From Oceanobacillus profundus (GTDB lineage: Bacteria > Bacillota > Bacilli > Bacillales > Amphibacillaceae), in contig NZ_QWEH01000013.1 in the NCBI RefSeq assembly GCF_003515705.1, forward strand, positions 62,001 to 126,000: DNA of 64,000 bases. Reading direction: 5' to 3'. Each line of letters begins with the position of its first letter. Position 1 is the stretch's first letter. Under the pieces are notes generated by a model that saw only the letters and a program-made list of their open reading frames with translations, did no database searches and was not told where the DNA came from. A program made the translations under genes and the position numbers. This document shows positions 54,032 through 63,294 of this stretch, in pieces.

Positions 54032-56362
54032 TCATCGATCATTTCCAGTCTCAGCAGTTGAAATGGTTCGTCCTTCAATCAATCGGTTTATCCAATACAC
54101 TTCATTATTGATTTTTCGGGACACGATTTCACCATCAATCACTGTAATAAATGTACCCTCTCCTACGAAAATACCGGTCATGACTGGATCTGTTCCATGT
54201 TCTGTGTCAGAGAAAAACATGAGATCTCCAGACTGAAGCTCCTCAATATGACGTTTATCCCCATATTCGCGCAATTCTTCCAGATTGGATGGGAGATCAA
54301 TGCCAGCTGCTTCTGCATAGATCTGCTTCATAAACATCGTTGAGGTCTCATCAAACGATTCGCCGACATATTGCTCAGCCAGCTGTGCTACTTCACTTTC
54401 CTCAACTTCGGTGTCATACGTTCTTGCGCCCATATAACGAGAAGGCCAATAATCACTTGTTGTTAAGTTAATGACTGTAACACCTTTTGAAGCTGTCGTT
54501 ACAATCATTTGTTTATTTCCAATATAAATGGCTGGAATGATACTTGAACCTTGGAAAAATAAAATATCTCCTGGCTCAGCCTCTTCCATTGGGATTTCTG
54601 TTCCCTCTTTCCATTGCTGTTTTCCATATCGCGGCAGGTCATACTGCCATGCTTGATTGTAAACGTATTGGACAAAACCGCCTGTATCAAATCCCTCATC
54701 AGGTGTCGTTCCCCCAAGCGTATACTCGGTTCCCACTAGTTGATGAGCTTCAAAAACTGCATCATTATCATATTGAATAGTAAGATCATCAAAACGCTTC
54801 GCACCAGTAAAATGATCCCGCCAATATTCACTCATATACGAAATCGTCGTCTGCCCTTCTTCTCCTGTTGCATGAACAATATAATCATCCCCTAAATAAA
54901 TCGCAGTGTGGGAAATACCTTCCTGCCAGGTTCCTGAGAAGTACAGGACATCTCCTGGCTGAAGTTCTTCATCCAGATCAATTGCATTTATATCTGTTCC
55001 CTCTGGAAGCAGCGTCTCACCAACTTCCCACTGTCGGTAACTAATTCGGGGCAAATATACATCCTCCGCCTCACGAAAGACGGTTTGAACGAAAAATGAA
55101 CAATCAAAAGCGTCCAACGTACTGCCAGTCATTAAATAAGGCGTTCCAATATAATTCATTGCCTCCCTTACAATAGGGCTATTATGGTTCCTATATGTTT
55201 CCGGATTTGATTTTTCCAATATTTCCTCTGTATAACGGGCTCCTCCTACAAAGCGTTCTGCATAGTAGGTATGATAATCTAAATGCCTTTCTTGTACCCC
55301 AGAGGAAGTAGCAATCACAAATTGGTCATCTCCAGAATAAATACCTGAAATCAATTCCTGTTCGTCATTTTCAAAAAAGACAAGATCCCCAGGCTGCAAT
55401 TCATCTCTTTCGATGCTCTTACCAACTTCCAGCTGTGGGGATGCCTGTTTGGAGAGCCAGCTGCCTGTCACCTCTTTATATACATAGTAAACGAAAGAGC
55501 CTGTGTTAAATCCTTCTTCCGGGCTGCTTCCCGATTGGTTATACGGAGACCCAATTAAGTCTTGAGCTTGTGCGACAATTTCATTCTCTGAAGGAGGTGG
55601 TGAATTTTCTTTGCTGTAACGTTTAGCACCCTGATAAATATCTGACCAATATTTACTTGTCTCCATATTCCGCTCGGTGATTCCTTCGCTCGTAACGATA
55701 ATAAAGCGTCCGTTATTTATATAAATCCCTGACATCAAATAAGTTCCCTGGAAAAAGACAACATCTCCTGACTGAAGCTCACTGGCATCCTCTCCCTGGA
55801 TCCATTGATCGGCAGCTGATGGGGATAGGGAAATTCCTTTAGCATCCTCGTAGACATATTGCACAAATTCTGCAGTTGTCCACCCTTCTTGATTTTCTCC
55901 TAATTCCTCCAGGGCCATTGCAGCTGCTGAATCATCAATATTCTCTTCTGTAAATTGGGCAGCTCCTGCGTAGGCATTCGACCAATATTCACTTGTTTCC
56001 ATATTGCGTTCAGAAATTCCATCACTCGTCACGATAACAAAACGGCCATCGTCAATATAAATCCCCGACATCAGGCTGCTTCCCTGAAAAAAAACAACAT
56101 CACCTGGTTGCAGCTCATTTCGCTCTATTTCCTCACCTACCTGTTGCTGATCCTTAGCATATCTCGGCAAGGAAATTGACTTTGATTCCTGATATACATG
56201 CTGTACAAATTCAGACGTTAAAAAACCTTGATCATTACTACCAACCATATCCAATGCAAGTTCTGCAGCCGGGTCATTCCTTTCTTCAGCTGCAGCAAAT
56301 CCAGGAACCAATACAAAAAATAACAATATATTAAACAAAAATAGTAAAACACTACGATGCAT
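54032..56362 (-). CDS. Secreted protein with six NlpC/P60-like domains, only one with catalytic residues
   Basis: A 776-residue exported protein; signal peptide up to about AAAEE. Six domains of about 115-130 residues follow. Only the fourth has the full triad: Cys421 in FDCSFFV, His485 in ISHTAIYLG, and a third His497 in VHATG. In the others Cys is replaced (GFLTSEFV, GWTTAEFV, GFNTGSFV, GFDTGGFV, ETSTMFM) and the His is lost (LMSGIYI, LISGIYS, IIPAIYI, VMTGIFV). NlpC/P60 enzymes cut gamma-glutamyl bonds of cell wall; the B. subtilis poly-gamma-glutamate hydrolase PgdS belongs here too. The dead domains could bind wall or polymer. ATG 56362 follows GGAGGAG; the ATG at 56377 overlaps it. Confidence 0.85.
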   Translation of the reverse strand: MHRSVLLFLFNILLFFVLVPGFAAAEERNDPAAELALDMVGSNDQGFLTSEFVQHVYQESKSISLPRYAKDQQQVGEEIERNELQPGDVVFFQGSSLMSGIYIDDGRFVIVTSDGISERNMETSEYWSNAYAGAAQFTEENIDDSAAAMALEELGENQEGWTTAEFVQYVYEDAKGISLSPSAADQWIQGEDASELQSGDVVFFQGTYLMSGIYINNGRFIIVTSEGITERNMETSKYWSDIYQGAKRYSKENSPPPSENEIVAQAQDLIGSPYNQSGSSPEEGFNTGSFVYYVYKEVTGSWLSKQASPQLEVGKSIERDELQPGDLVFFENDEQELISGIYSGDDQFVIATSSGVQERHLDYHTYYAERFVGGARYTEEILEKSNPETYRNHNSPIVREAMNYIGTPYLMTGSTLDAFDCSFFVQTVFREAEDVYLPRISYRQWEVGETLLPEGTDINAIDLDEELQPGDVLYFSGTWQEGISHTAIYLGDDYIVHATGEEGQTTISYMSEYWRDHFTGAKRFDDLTIQYDNDAVFEAHQLVGTEYTLGGTTPDEGFDTGGFVQYVYNQAWQYDLPRYGKQQWKEGTEIPMEEAEPGDILFFQGSSIIPAIYIGNKQMIVTTASKGVTVINLTTSDYWPSRYMGARTYDTEVEESEVAQLAEQYVGESFDETSTMFMKQIYAEAAGIDLPSNLEELREYGDKRHIEELQSGDLMFFSDTEHGTDPVMTGIFVGEGTFITVIDGEIVSRKINNEVYWINRLIEGRTISTAETGNDR

Positions 56363-56608
56363 CCTTATCTCCTCCATCCTTATGTTGAAAGGTTATTCAA
56401 TGACTACCTACCAAAGGCACCTATAGATGAAACATTCTTTTCCAAGTGTCCTATCTATAGGTATTCTATCAAAGACAGTATTAGTATTGATGTGGAAAGA
56501 AGGGGAGCAAACGAAATAGAATGTAAATAATTTTAACAGAACCGCAAATAGTTCATGTAATCATTGTTATAGAACCGGTTCCTTTTTCATTCCCCTTCAA
56601 GAATATCA

Positions 56609-57697
56609 TCAGTTAATTTTTAGCTGAGTATCATCCAAAGACAAAATAAAATCTACCAGCACATTTTGATATTCTCTCACCGAATCGATATAAACCATTT
56701 CGTTCTCTCCGTGCCAGTCCCTTCCCACCGGGCCAAATTCTATGGCTGAACCTCCGTACTTGGTAAAAAACTGCCCATCGTTGGAACCATGCTGACCGAA
56801 TATGGATACTTTTTCAAGCTCAGTGATTCGTTTAATGGATTCTCCCAATGCTTCTACATAAGGATTGTCTGCTCTTGTTTTGACCGGATTATTGCTATTA
56901 TGGATTGTTATGGGACCTTCTATTATTGTCTGAATCTGATAAACGATATCCTTGGGAGATTGGTCTGGCAGATATCTGATATCGAGCGACAGTTGACAGT
57001 AATCGGGTACTTTATTATAGACGGTTCCTCCTTGTATTTTCGCGAGATTGATAGAAGGCTGAGTAAACATAGGAGAGCTTTCTTGAGCAAAAGGAAGCTC
57101 TAAAATTTCTTCGTAGAGACTAATTGCTTTGGTTATTGCGTTCGTACCTTCCCACGGACGACTTCCATGGGCTGATTTCCCCCGGACGGTAAAATCGAGC
57201 TGAAGCACACCTTTGGATTGGATAGCGATTCCCATATTGGTTGGTTCACCACAAATAATGAAATCTCCCAAATAGCCTTTTTCTGTTAAATATTTGGTTC
57301 CGTTGATGCCGCCAGTCTCCTCGTCTGGAACGATTTGAAGCATGACCCTGGATGTTAATTCCCTGTCTTTCAATTGTGCTGCTGTCACCATAGAAGCAGC
57401 CACTCCCGCTTTCATATCGACTGCGCCGCGACCATACATTTTTCCATCTCTGATGGAGGGCTGAAACTGTCTTTCCTCTGCTTCAATGACATCGATATGT
57501 CCGTTTAATACAATCGTATGATCACCCTGACCTATTTCACAAACAAGCATATGAAACCCATTATTCTCTAATTTTTCTACAGGGAGACCTTGGTCTATTA
57601 ACCATTGTTCACAATAAGCAATCGCTTGGTTCGCCCCTGATTTTGTAGAACTGTCTATTTTTATCAGTTCTTCTAATAAGTGGGTTGGATCCCCCAT
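56609..57697 (-). CDS. M20-family peptidase/deacylase (ArgE/DapE type)
   Basis: A 362-residue di-zinc enzyme. Metal residues are in LNGHIDVIE (His), GRGAVDMKAG (Asp), PDEETGG (Glu pair) and GEPTNMG, with a late FGQHGSNDGQFF. HGSRPWEGTN is the usual lid-domain His. ArgE, DapE and dipeptidase functions cannot be separated from sequence alone. CAGGAGGG precedes ATG 57697. It is 44 bp after the ATP-grasp gene, so the two probably act together on an acylated or peptide amino acid. Confidence 0.82.
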   Translation of the reverse strand: MGDPTHLLEELIKIDSSTKSGANQAIAYCEQWLIDQGLPVEKLENNGFHMLVCEIGQGDHTIVLNGHIDVIEAEERQFQPSIRDGKMYGRGAVDMKAGVAASMVTAAQLKDRELTSRVMLQIVPDEETGGINGTKYLTEKGYLGDFIICGEPTNMGIAIQSKGVLQLDFTVRGKSAHGSRPWEGTNAITKAISLYEEILELPFAQESSPMFTQPSINLAKIQGGTVYNKVPDYCQLSLDIRYLPDQSPKDIVYQIQTIIEGPITIHNSNNPVKTRADNPYVEALGESIKRITELEKVSIFGQHGSNDGQFFTKYGGSAIEFGPVGRDWHGENEMVYIDSVREYQNVLVDFILSLDDTQLKIN

Positions 57698-57741
57698 CTA
57701 ATCCCTCCTGCATTTTTTGAAATTTGATCAACTTTTCAATG

Positions 57742-58791
57742 TTATGCATCAAGTGCTTGCATCACCTTTTGTTTATTTATCGAAACAACAGTGTCATGGC
57801 GCGCTAATTCGATATCAGGTTTTTGACACAGCCAATCCTCTTGCACCTCTTTACCAGCGGTTAGTGCAATGATTGCAGCTGGAATATCTGCTCCCGCTAA
57901 ATGGGTAAATGCATACCCGCCACCAAAACGGGGATTGATGTCAATAACATAATAATCGGTACCATTGAAATAGATATCCGTGTTCATATAACCTGCATGG
58001 CCAAAGCTTTTGCCTAATTGCTTTGCGATGTCTGTTAATTCCGGAACATTTACCGTAATGCACCGATCGATATCTCCGCCTCTCATATCTAATTGCTTCC
58101 GAGCGAATGAAGTTAGAAAGCGGCCATTTAAATCGTTAAACATATCCACACTAAATTTCTCACCCTCAATCACTTCCTGAATAATAATATTATCCTCAGG
58201 TGCTTTGGATGTAGCACCATCCAATGGACTTTCTTTAATCTGTCGAACAGCATGCTGATAGGCAAATTCCATATCCTCTACATTATCGATAATTTCAATA
58301 CCTATTGAGGCGGAACCGTTACGTGGTTTCACGATTAACGGAAAAGATACCTCTCTTCTTTCCAACGCCTTCTTCGCAGACTCAACATTGAAGTAAGAAA
58401 GCGGAGTTTTAACATCTAACAGATCCAGCAGTTCACGGTATTTTCCTTTGTCTCGTACCTTTTCGACAATATTGGAATCCGGTGCAAATACGGATACACC
58501 TAATTTATCCAGTTCTTTTTTATGTGCTGATATTGCGGGCACTTCCCAATCATTTAATGGGACAAGACAATTCACATGTTGTTTCTTACAAATCTCAATT
58601 ATTGCTTCCATATAATTTGTATCTATTTGTTGTGGAATTTCATAGTTTTCGTCCCCTGCTTGGAGCGATGGAGCATTGTATTCAGGGTCAGCAGTAATTA
58701 CTTTCCCGTCGATACTAGCATTTTTTAAAGCGAACTGGAAAAATTTCACAAAGTCTATTCTTCTTGCTGTTGATGTCAATAAGATGTTCAA
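57742..58791 (-). CDS. ATP-grasp ligase (CarB/PylC-like)
   Basis: A 349-residue ATP-grasp protein. N-terminal NILLTSTARRIDFVKFF resembles the pre-ATP-grasp Rossmann part of CarB-like ligases; SFPLIVKPRNGSASIGIEII and IIQEVIEGEKFSVDMF are the nucleotide-grasping parts, and YYVIDINPRFGGGYAFTH the metal-binding end. Such enzymes join an acyl phosphate to an amine, often an amino acid. The start is TTG 58791, after AAGGAG; the longer frame to 58833 has no site. Linked to the M20 gene. Confidence 0.8.
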   Translation of the reverse strand: MNILLTSTARRIDFVKFFQFALKNASIDGKVITADPEYNAPSLQAGDENYEIPQQIDTNYMEAIIEICKKQHVNCLVPLNDWEVPAISAHKKELDKLGVSVFAPDSNIVEKVRDKGKYRELLDLLDVKTPLSYFNVESAKKALERREVSFPLIVKPRNGSASIGIEIIDNVEDMEFAYQHAVRQIKESPLDGATSKAPEDNIIIQEVIEGEKFSVDMFNDLNGRFLTSFARKQLDMRGGDIDRCITVNVPELTDIAKQLGKSFGHAGYMNTDIYFNGTDYYVIDINPRFGGGYAFTHLAGADIPAAIIALTAGKEVQEDWLCQKPDIELARHDTVVSINKQKVMQALDA

Positions 58792-59169
58792 CTTATTCCA
58801 CTCCTTGGTGTTTAATTCAGTTGTTGGATTCAAGATACTAGTATTTACCCGTCATTTTAAACTTTAACCTTTCTTGTTAGATAATTAGGACAAAAGGATG
58901 GAGATACAACAAAGAAATGTATATTTATTTGTGACCAAAGAGATGAAAAAAAGGAGGCCTCTCAAAAGTTCAAAGAACTCATGGAAAACCTCTAATCTAA
59001 GAAAATGTTACCTTTTTGTTACCCCAGGGTGTTTTAAGAGTATGTCAAGGTCATAAACCCCATTTTTAATAAAATAAAAAATGTACATTCTAATATCGGC
59101 ATTTATTGCAGTATATCCGGTGGATTGTGTAAAATAAAATATTAGCTTTTTTGATGGCTAATGAAATAG
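58792..59169. other. Intergenic stretch before the decayed genes
   Basis: 378 bp upstream of the ATP-grasp gene, presumably with its promoter. There is an inverted GTTACC/GGTAAC pair near 59006-59021 but no gene recognised. Confidence 0.35.
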
Positions 59170-59565
59170 CATGATAAGGCTTATGCCACTAATTTTATTA
59201 TGTATTGTGCACTAGAAGGAATGATTCTCGTAGCATCTGTACATCATTTTTTACCTAGTATTCCACAATGGGTGCTAATTGTTTTCTTTGGATTGATCGT
59301 CATTCCACTTAATCGGTTTGGAATTAAGCAATTAGATAAACTTCAGAAATGGTCATTACCGATATTTTTTCTGTTTCTAATCGCTGCCATTATTATGAAT
59401 TTTACAACCACCTCTGTATATGAAGATAACTTCTGGACTTATATGCCAGAGGGGGTTCAGGTGGGTGGAACAACATTACTATTTTGTATTGGAATACAGC
59501 ATGGTATTATGGGACTAACTCCACTTCTTTCCACCGATTATACTCGCACTAATGGGTTTTTATAA
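59170..59565 (+). pseudogene. Fragment of a purine/cytosine permease-like transporter
   Basis: The frame reads HDKAYATNFIMYCALEGMILVAS and continues over about four hydrophobic helices to TTLLFCIGIQHGIMGLTPLLSTDYTR, then stops. This matches a middle part of NCS1-type permeases, which are normally about 450-500 residues, so both ends are missing. There is a stop just before His and no ribosome site. A decayed relic. Confidence 0.65.
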
Positions 59566-59814
59566 AAAGTCAGTATTCCGAAACGGGCCAGATTGTTTAA
59601 TATAAAAGAAATTGTGGTAAAGAAAAAAGAAATTAAATTTTATCCAATGGAAATAACAACAAATTTCAAAATAAAAGCCTTAATATTGACAGTTACTAAA
59701 ACGTGTCCACCTTCACATCGATTATGAAGATGACTTCAAAAAATTCTCCATTGTTCCATCTGGATCGGCAAATGCCGAAAATCTATTTAAATATTATTGG
59801 AGGAATTATTCAGT

Positions 59815-60170
59815 ATGTTAACAAGAGAAGATATTTTTAAGCACGTCAAAGAAAACTTCGGTACATCCCCTGATTACCCATTTCAAAAATTCCCAAACTA
59901 TGCCGCTTTAAGACATGAATCTAACGAAAAATGGTATGGTCTTGTAATGAATGTTCTCCCAGAAAAATTAGGTTTAGATGGAGATGACGAAATAGATATT
60001 CTGAATTTAAAATCCCCCCCGAAATAAGTGACAGTTTAAGGAATGGAAAGAGTATTTTACCTGGATATCATATGGATAAGGAAAATTGGATATCACTTGT
60101 TTTAGAACGTATAGATTCAGAAGAAGAAGTTTATAACTTAATTGAGCAAAGCTTTAATTTAACAAAGTAA
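59815..60170 (+). pseudogene. Frameshifted MmcQ/YjbR family gene
   Basis: GGAGG precedes ATG 59815; the first frame reads MLTREDIFKHVKENFGTSPD, then WYGLVMNVLPEKLGL, then stops at LNLKSPPK (60027). In the next frame the family's second half goes on as EISDSLRNGKSILPGYHMDKENW to NLIEQSFNLTK (stop 60168-60170). The frames meet at a run of seven C (60014-60020); one more C would restore the gene. YjbR proteins are small double-wing DNA-binding-like proteins of about 115-120 residues. Either a true mutation, a variable tract, or a sequence error. Confidence 0.75.
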
Positions 60171-60411
60171 ATCGTGAAATTATCTTCCGCAAAAGAAGCG
60201 CGTTTGTTGCAGATTAAAAGTAGAAAATGACAAACTTTATTATAAAAATCGCAAAGTATTTCACAAGGAATTAACCCGTTTTAATCAATCTTTTATCAAA
60301 ACGTTTTTCACTTAACGTAAAATATGGGTTTGCTTGGTGTTTTTGATCGACTTTATTCCAAAGCTACAAATCGGCTAATAATCTCGATGCTTTTTCATCT
60401 ACGCTGTTAAA

Positions 60412-60452
60412 AAAAGGAGCTGTCTCAATTTTTATTTGAGACAGCTCCTTTT
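60412..60452. terminator. Bidirectional terminator after the RidA gene
   Basis: AAAAGGAGCTGTCTCAA ending at 60428 pairs with TTGAGACAGCTCCTTTT starting at 60435, with A- and T-runs at the ends. It lies 85 bp after the RidA stop. The rest of 60171-60536 shows no gene. Confidence 0.85.
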
Positions 60453-60536
60453 TATGAATAGATTATGCGGTTTCGCATTCACCGTTGGTATTAACAAGTA
60501 ACTATAATAGTTCCTGTATTTGCAAACAAATGCCTG

Positions 60537-61808
60537 TTATGCTTTTCGAGGTGTTCCTTCAGCATTTGATACAATGACATCGATTTGGACTAAAGCATCT
60601 TTAGGTAAAGCTGATACTCCAACTGTTCTTCGCGCAGGAACACCTTCTTGGAAGAATGTTTTGTAAGCTTCGTCCACAGTATCCATATCTGCAATATTTT
60701 TAACGAAGATATTTACTTTAACTACATCATCCATAACGTGGTCGATACTTTCTACAATTGCCTTGATATTTGTCAAGCATTGTTCAGCCTGCTCTTTTAC
60801 ACCACCAGCTACCAATTCACCAGTTTTTGGATCGATAGGTAATTGAGCTGAAAGGTGATTGTAATGAGAAAACGCTACAGTTTGTGTAGATAGAGAACTC
60901 TTTGGTGCATTTTCAGTGTCGTTTGCCCAGATAACGATTCCATGTCTGTCTTCAATAGCCTGTGGAGGTGTGCCATCTCCGTGTGATACCACTGCTTCAA
61001 TTTGTACCAAAGCATCCATCGGTAAAGCTGCAACTGCAACTGTTGTGCGTGCAGGGAAATAGCCTACAGTCCTAGCGATAGCTGAGTCTGGGAAAAATGT
61101 TGTATAAACTTCATTTACGGCATCAATATCCGATAGGTCTTTAAGGAAGATATTAATTTTAACAATATCGTCAAAAGGAACGTCGATACTTTCTAAAATT
61201 GCCTTGATATTTTTTAAGGCCTGTCCTGTCTGCTCTTTTACTCCGCCAGTTACCAATCTTCCAGTTTTTGGATCGATCGGTAATTGAGCTGAAAGATTAT
61301 TGTAATGAGAGAAAGCTACAGTTTGTGCAGATAGAGAACTTGTTGGTGCATTTGCCGTGTTATTTGTAAGTTTGATGAGGTCACCTGCTTGTGGTGCGTT
61401 TGGAATTGTACCTTCACCGTGTGAAACAAGTGCTTCAATTTGAACCAAGGCATCCATAGGCAAAGCTGCAACTGCAACCGTTGTCCGTGAAGGTACATAG
61501 GTTGGGAAGAATGTTTTATAAACTTCGTCTACAGCGTCAACATCTTTGATGTCCTTAACGAATACAGTGATTCTAACAACATCGCTCATAACATGATCGA
61601 TGCTTTCAACAATTGACTTGATATTTTTAAAGCACTGTTCAGCCTGCTCTTTTATTCCACCAGCTACCAATTTCCCAGTTTGGGGTTCGATCGGTAATTG
61701 AGCTGATAGATTATTGTAATGAGAGAAAGCTACAGTTTGTGAATATAGACCGTTACCGTTTGGAGCATTTTCCGTATTTCTTGCTAGTACTGTGTTATAG
61801 TTGCTCAT
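60537..61808 (-). CDS. Three-domain RidA (YjgF/YER057c/UK114) protein
   Basis: A 423-residue chain of three RidA units (about 1-133, 141-278 and 288-423). Each has the SQTVAFSHYN/LSAQLPI start, VAGG-x-KEQ-type middle and an active-site part with Arg: SRTTVAVAALPMDALVQIEA, ARTTVAVAALPMDALVQIEA and ARRTVGVSALPKDALVQID. The usual Glu is Asp in the third. RidA normally forms a trimer of 125-residue chains that hydrolyses enamine/imine intermediates at the interfaces; here a trimer could be built from one chain. The middle domain has a short insert (IARTVGY). AAAAGGAG precedes ATG 61808. Confidence 0.88.
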   Translation of the reverse strand: MSNYNTVLARNTENAPNGNGLYSQTVAFSHYNNLSAQLPIEPQTGKLVAGGIKEQAEQCFKNIKSIVESIDHVMSDVVRITVFVKDIKDVDAVDEVYKTFFPTYVPSRTTVAVAALPMDALVQIEALVSHGEGTIPNAPQAGDLIKLTNNTANAPTSSLSAQTVAFSHYNNLSAQLPIDPKTGRLVTGGVKEQTGQALKNIKAILESIDVPFDDIVKINIFLKDLSDIDAVNEVYTTFFPDSAIARTVGYFPARTTVAVAALPMDALVQIEAVVSHGDGTPPQAIEDRHGIVIWANDTENAPKSSLSTQTVAFSHYNHLSAQLPIDPKTGELVAGGVKEQAEQCLTNIKAIVESIDHVMDDVVKVNIFVKNIADMDTVDEAYKTFFQEGVPARRTVGVSALPKDALVQIDVIVSNAEGTPRKA

Positions 61809-62376
61809 GATGTATTCTCCTTTTAGATAATATTATTAATAGATCTATTTATTAAATCAAGCTTCGCCGAAGAAACAGTCTAAACCATGGTTCCGTGATT
61901 GCAAAGGCGAAAACGGATTCACAGTGAGAATTGCGCTAGTACAAAAATGCACATATGCTTTGACTCAACCAATGTAAATTTTCGCACATTTTTAAAAAAA
62001 CCCTCACTAGACACAAACTGCCTTTTTGAGTAAGTCCGTTTTGGTTTAACTTGCAATCTAGTTAGGCTTTAATGTCTGTTTTTTGCTGCTAAACTTGAAT
62101 TAGTAACCCCTCGAGTGGTTACTAAGATTGCTATTATAGCAGTTTTTCTTTGTATTTACTACTACATTTTGCTTTCTTCCTTCAATCGTTTAACCTTTTA
62201 AAGGATACGTTGAAAAGCATCTAACATATTTTGACAGAAAAACAGGGTTTATGACGCCCTTTTTAAAATATTTTTAGATAATGAATACCCCTAATTAACT
62301 AAGTAATTCATAGGTGTTCACATTATTTTCCCCTCTTATCCGCAGCCAGCTTAAACCGGGTTACTACTGATCAGAT
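61809..62376. other. Intergenic stretch upstream of the RidA gene
   Basis: 568 bp without recognised gene. One 9-bp inverted repeat, TTAGTAACC (62100-62108) with GGTTACTAA (62117-62125), could be an operator or weak terminator. Confidence 0.4.
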
Positions 62377-63084
62377 TTAAAGCTGTTCTTTATAAATATC
62401 ACTTGCTTCCTTTAGGCCATCAATCAACTTATCGTATATATTCGTTGTATTATGCCGATTTTCTCGTGACCAATCGTGGTTTTTAAAGAAAGATTTACGC
62501 AATTCTGCTGTTAGTTCTAACTGTACACCCGCTCGAAGCTGATTATCATTGACAATATTTTCTTCACTCATTCCTGATATATGGTCAGGAGCATCTTCAA
62601 CTTGAAATCCTCGATTCTGAAGATAATCGCGTACCAATTCCTTATATTCTTCGTTTCTTCCACCTAGGTATATAATAGGTTCCTCTCCTTGATACCCATG
62701 AATAGATAAAGCGCTTACAGAATTTTGCACCATCCTTCGTCCAGTCGGTTCGTCAAAACGCTTAGAGGTTAGATGTAAAATCTCGTTGTTCGTTGACTTT
62801 ATACCTGCAAAAAGGTAATACGAAATGTTCATCTGATTTGCCAGACCTTTTGCTACCTCCGAGGTCCCTGGTTCAATTCCTCCGCCGTGGATAGCGATGA
62901 CGGTAATATCACTGCCACGTTGTTTATAGTTAATTTCGTAATCTTCATTCAGTACTTCATGCTCCTTTAAATCTTCATAGGAATCATAATATCCTGCTGC
63001 ACTTACAGTAGTTAAAAAGCTGAGTGGTAATAAGAATGAGCTGGAGAGGAAAAGTGCAAAGCAATATTTATTAAATTTATTCAT
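62377..63084 (-). CDS. Secreted poly-gamma-glutamate hydrolase (YjqB/PghP family)
   Basis: A 235-residue exported protein with a signal peptide ending near TTVSAAG. The family signature is VIAIHGGGIEPGTSEVAKGLA; further conserved parts are ALSIHGYQG and LGGRNEEYKELV, and QLRAGVQLELTAELR. Members are zinc enzymes that cut poly-gamma-glutamate, first known from Bacillus phages. ATG 63084 is chosen with AAAAAGG before it; the longer frame to 63243 has no site. A long hairpin covers the start codon. It fits functionally with pgsBC at 49-51 kb. Confidence 0.85.
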   Translation of the reverse strand: MNKFNKYCFALFLSSSFLLPLSFLTTVSAAGYYDSYEDLKEHEVLNEDYEINYKQRGSDITVIAIHGGGIEPGTSEVAKGLANQMNISYYLFAGIKSTNNEILHLTSKRFDEPTGRRMVQNSVSALSIHGYQGEEPIIYLGGRNEEYKELVRDYLQNRGFQVEDAPDHISGMSEENIVNDNQLRAGVQLELTAELRKSFFKNHDWSRENRHNTTNIYDKLIDGLKEASDIYKEQL

Positions 63085-63125
63085 GTCAAACATCCTTTTT
63101 CGTAGAATATGATGTTTGACATGAA
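63080..63125 (-). promoter_or_regulatory. 15-bp inverted repeat across the start of the hydrolase gene
   Basis: TTCATGTCAAACATC (63080-63094) and GATGTTTGACATGAA (63111-63125) are perfectly inverted with a 16-nt loop. On the transcript the stem takes up the start codon, while the AAAAAGG ribosome site is partly in the loop. It could block translation until melted, or be a DNA operator. Confidence 0.6.
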
Positions 63126-63294
63126 TTGTGTATATGATGTAAAAATAACTGTTAAAACCTTTAGGTAGCTGTTTTTCGTAAGTTGAGGCAAGCATATTTA
63201 CATGTAACAAGCGAAAAAAATATGGTTGTATCAAATATTGCAATAGTAAGTAATGTGCTTATGGATATAAAAGCTAGCGTATCCTTTCTAGCTT

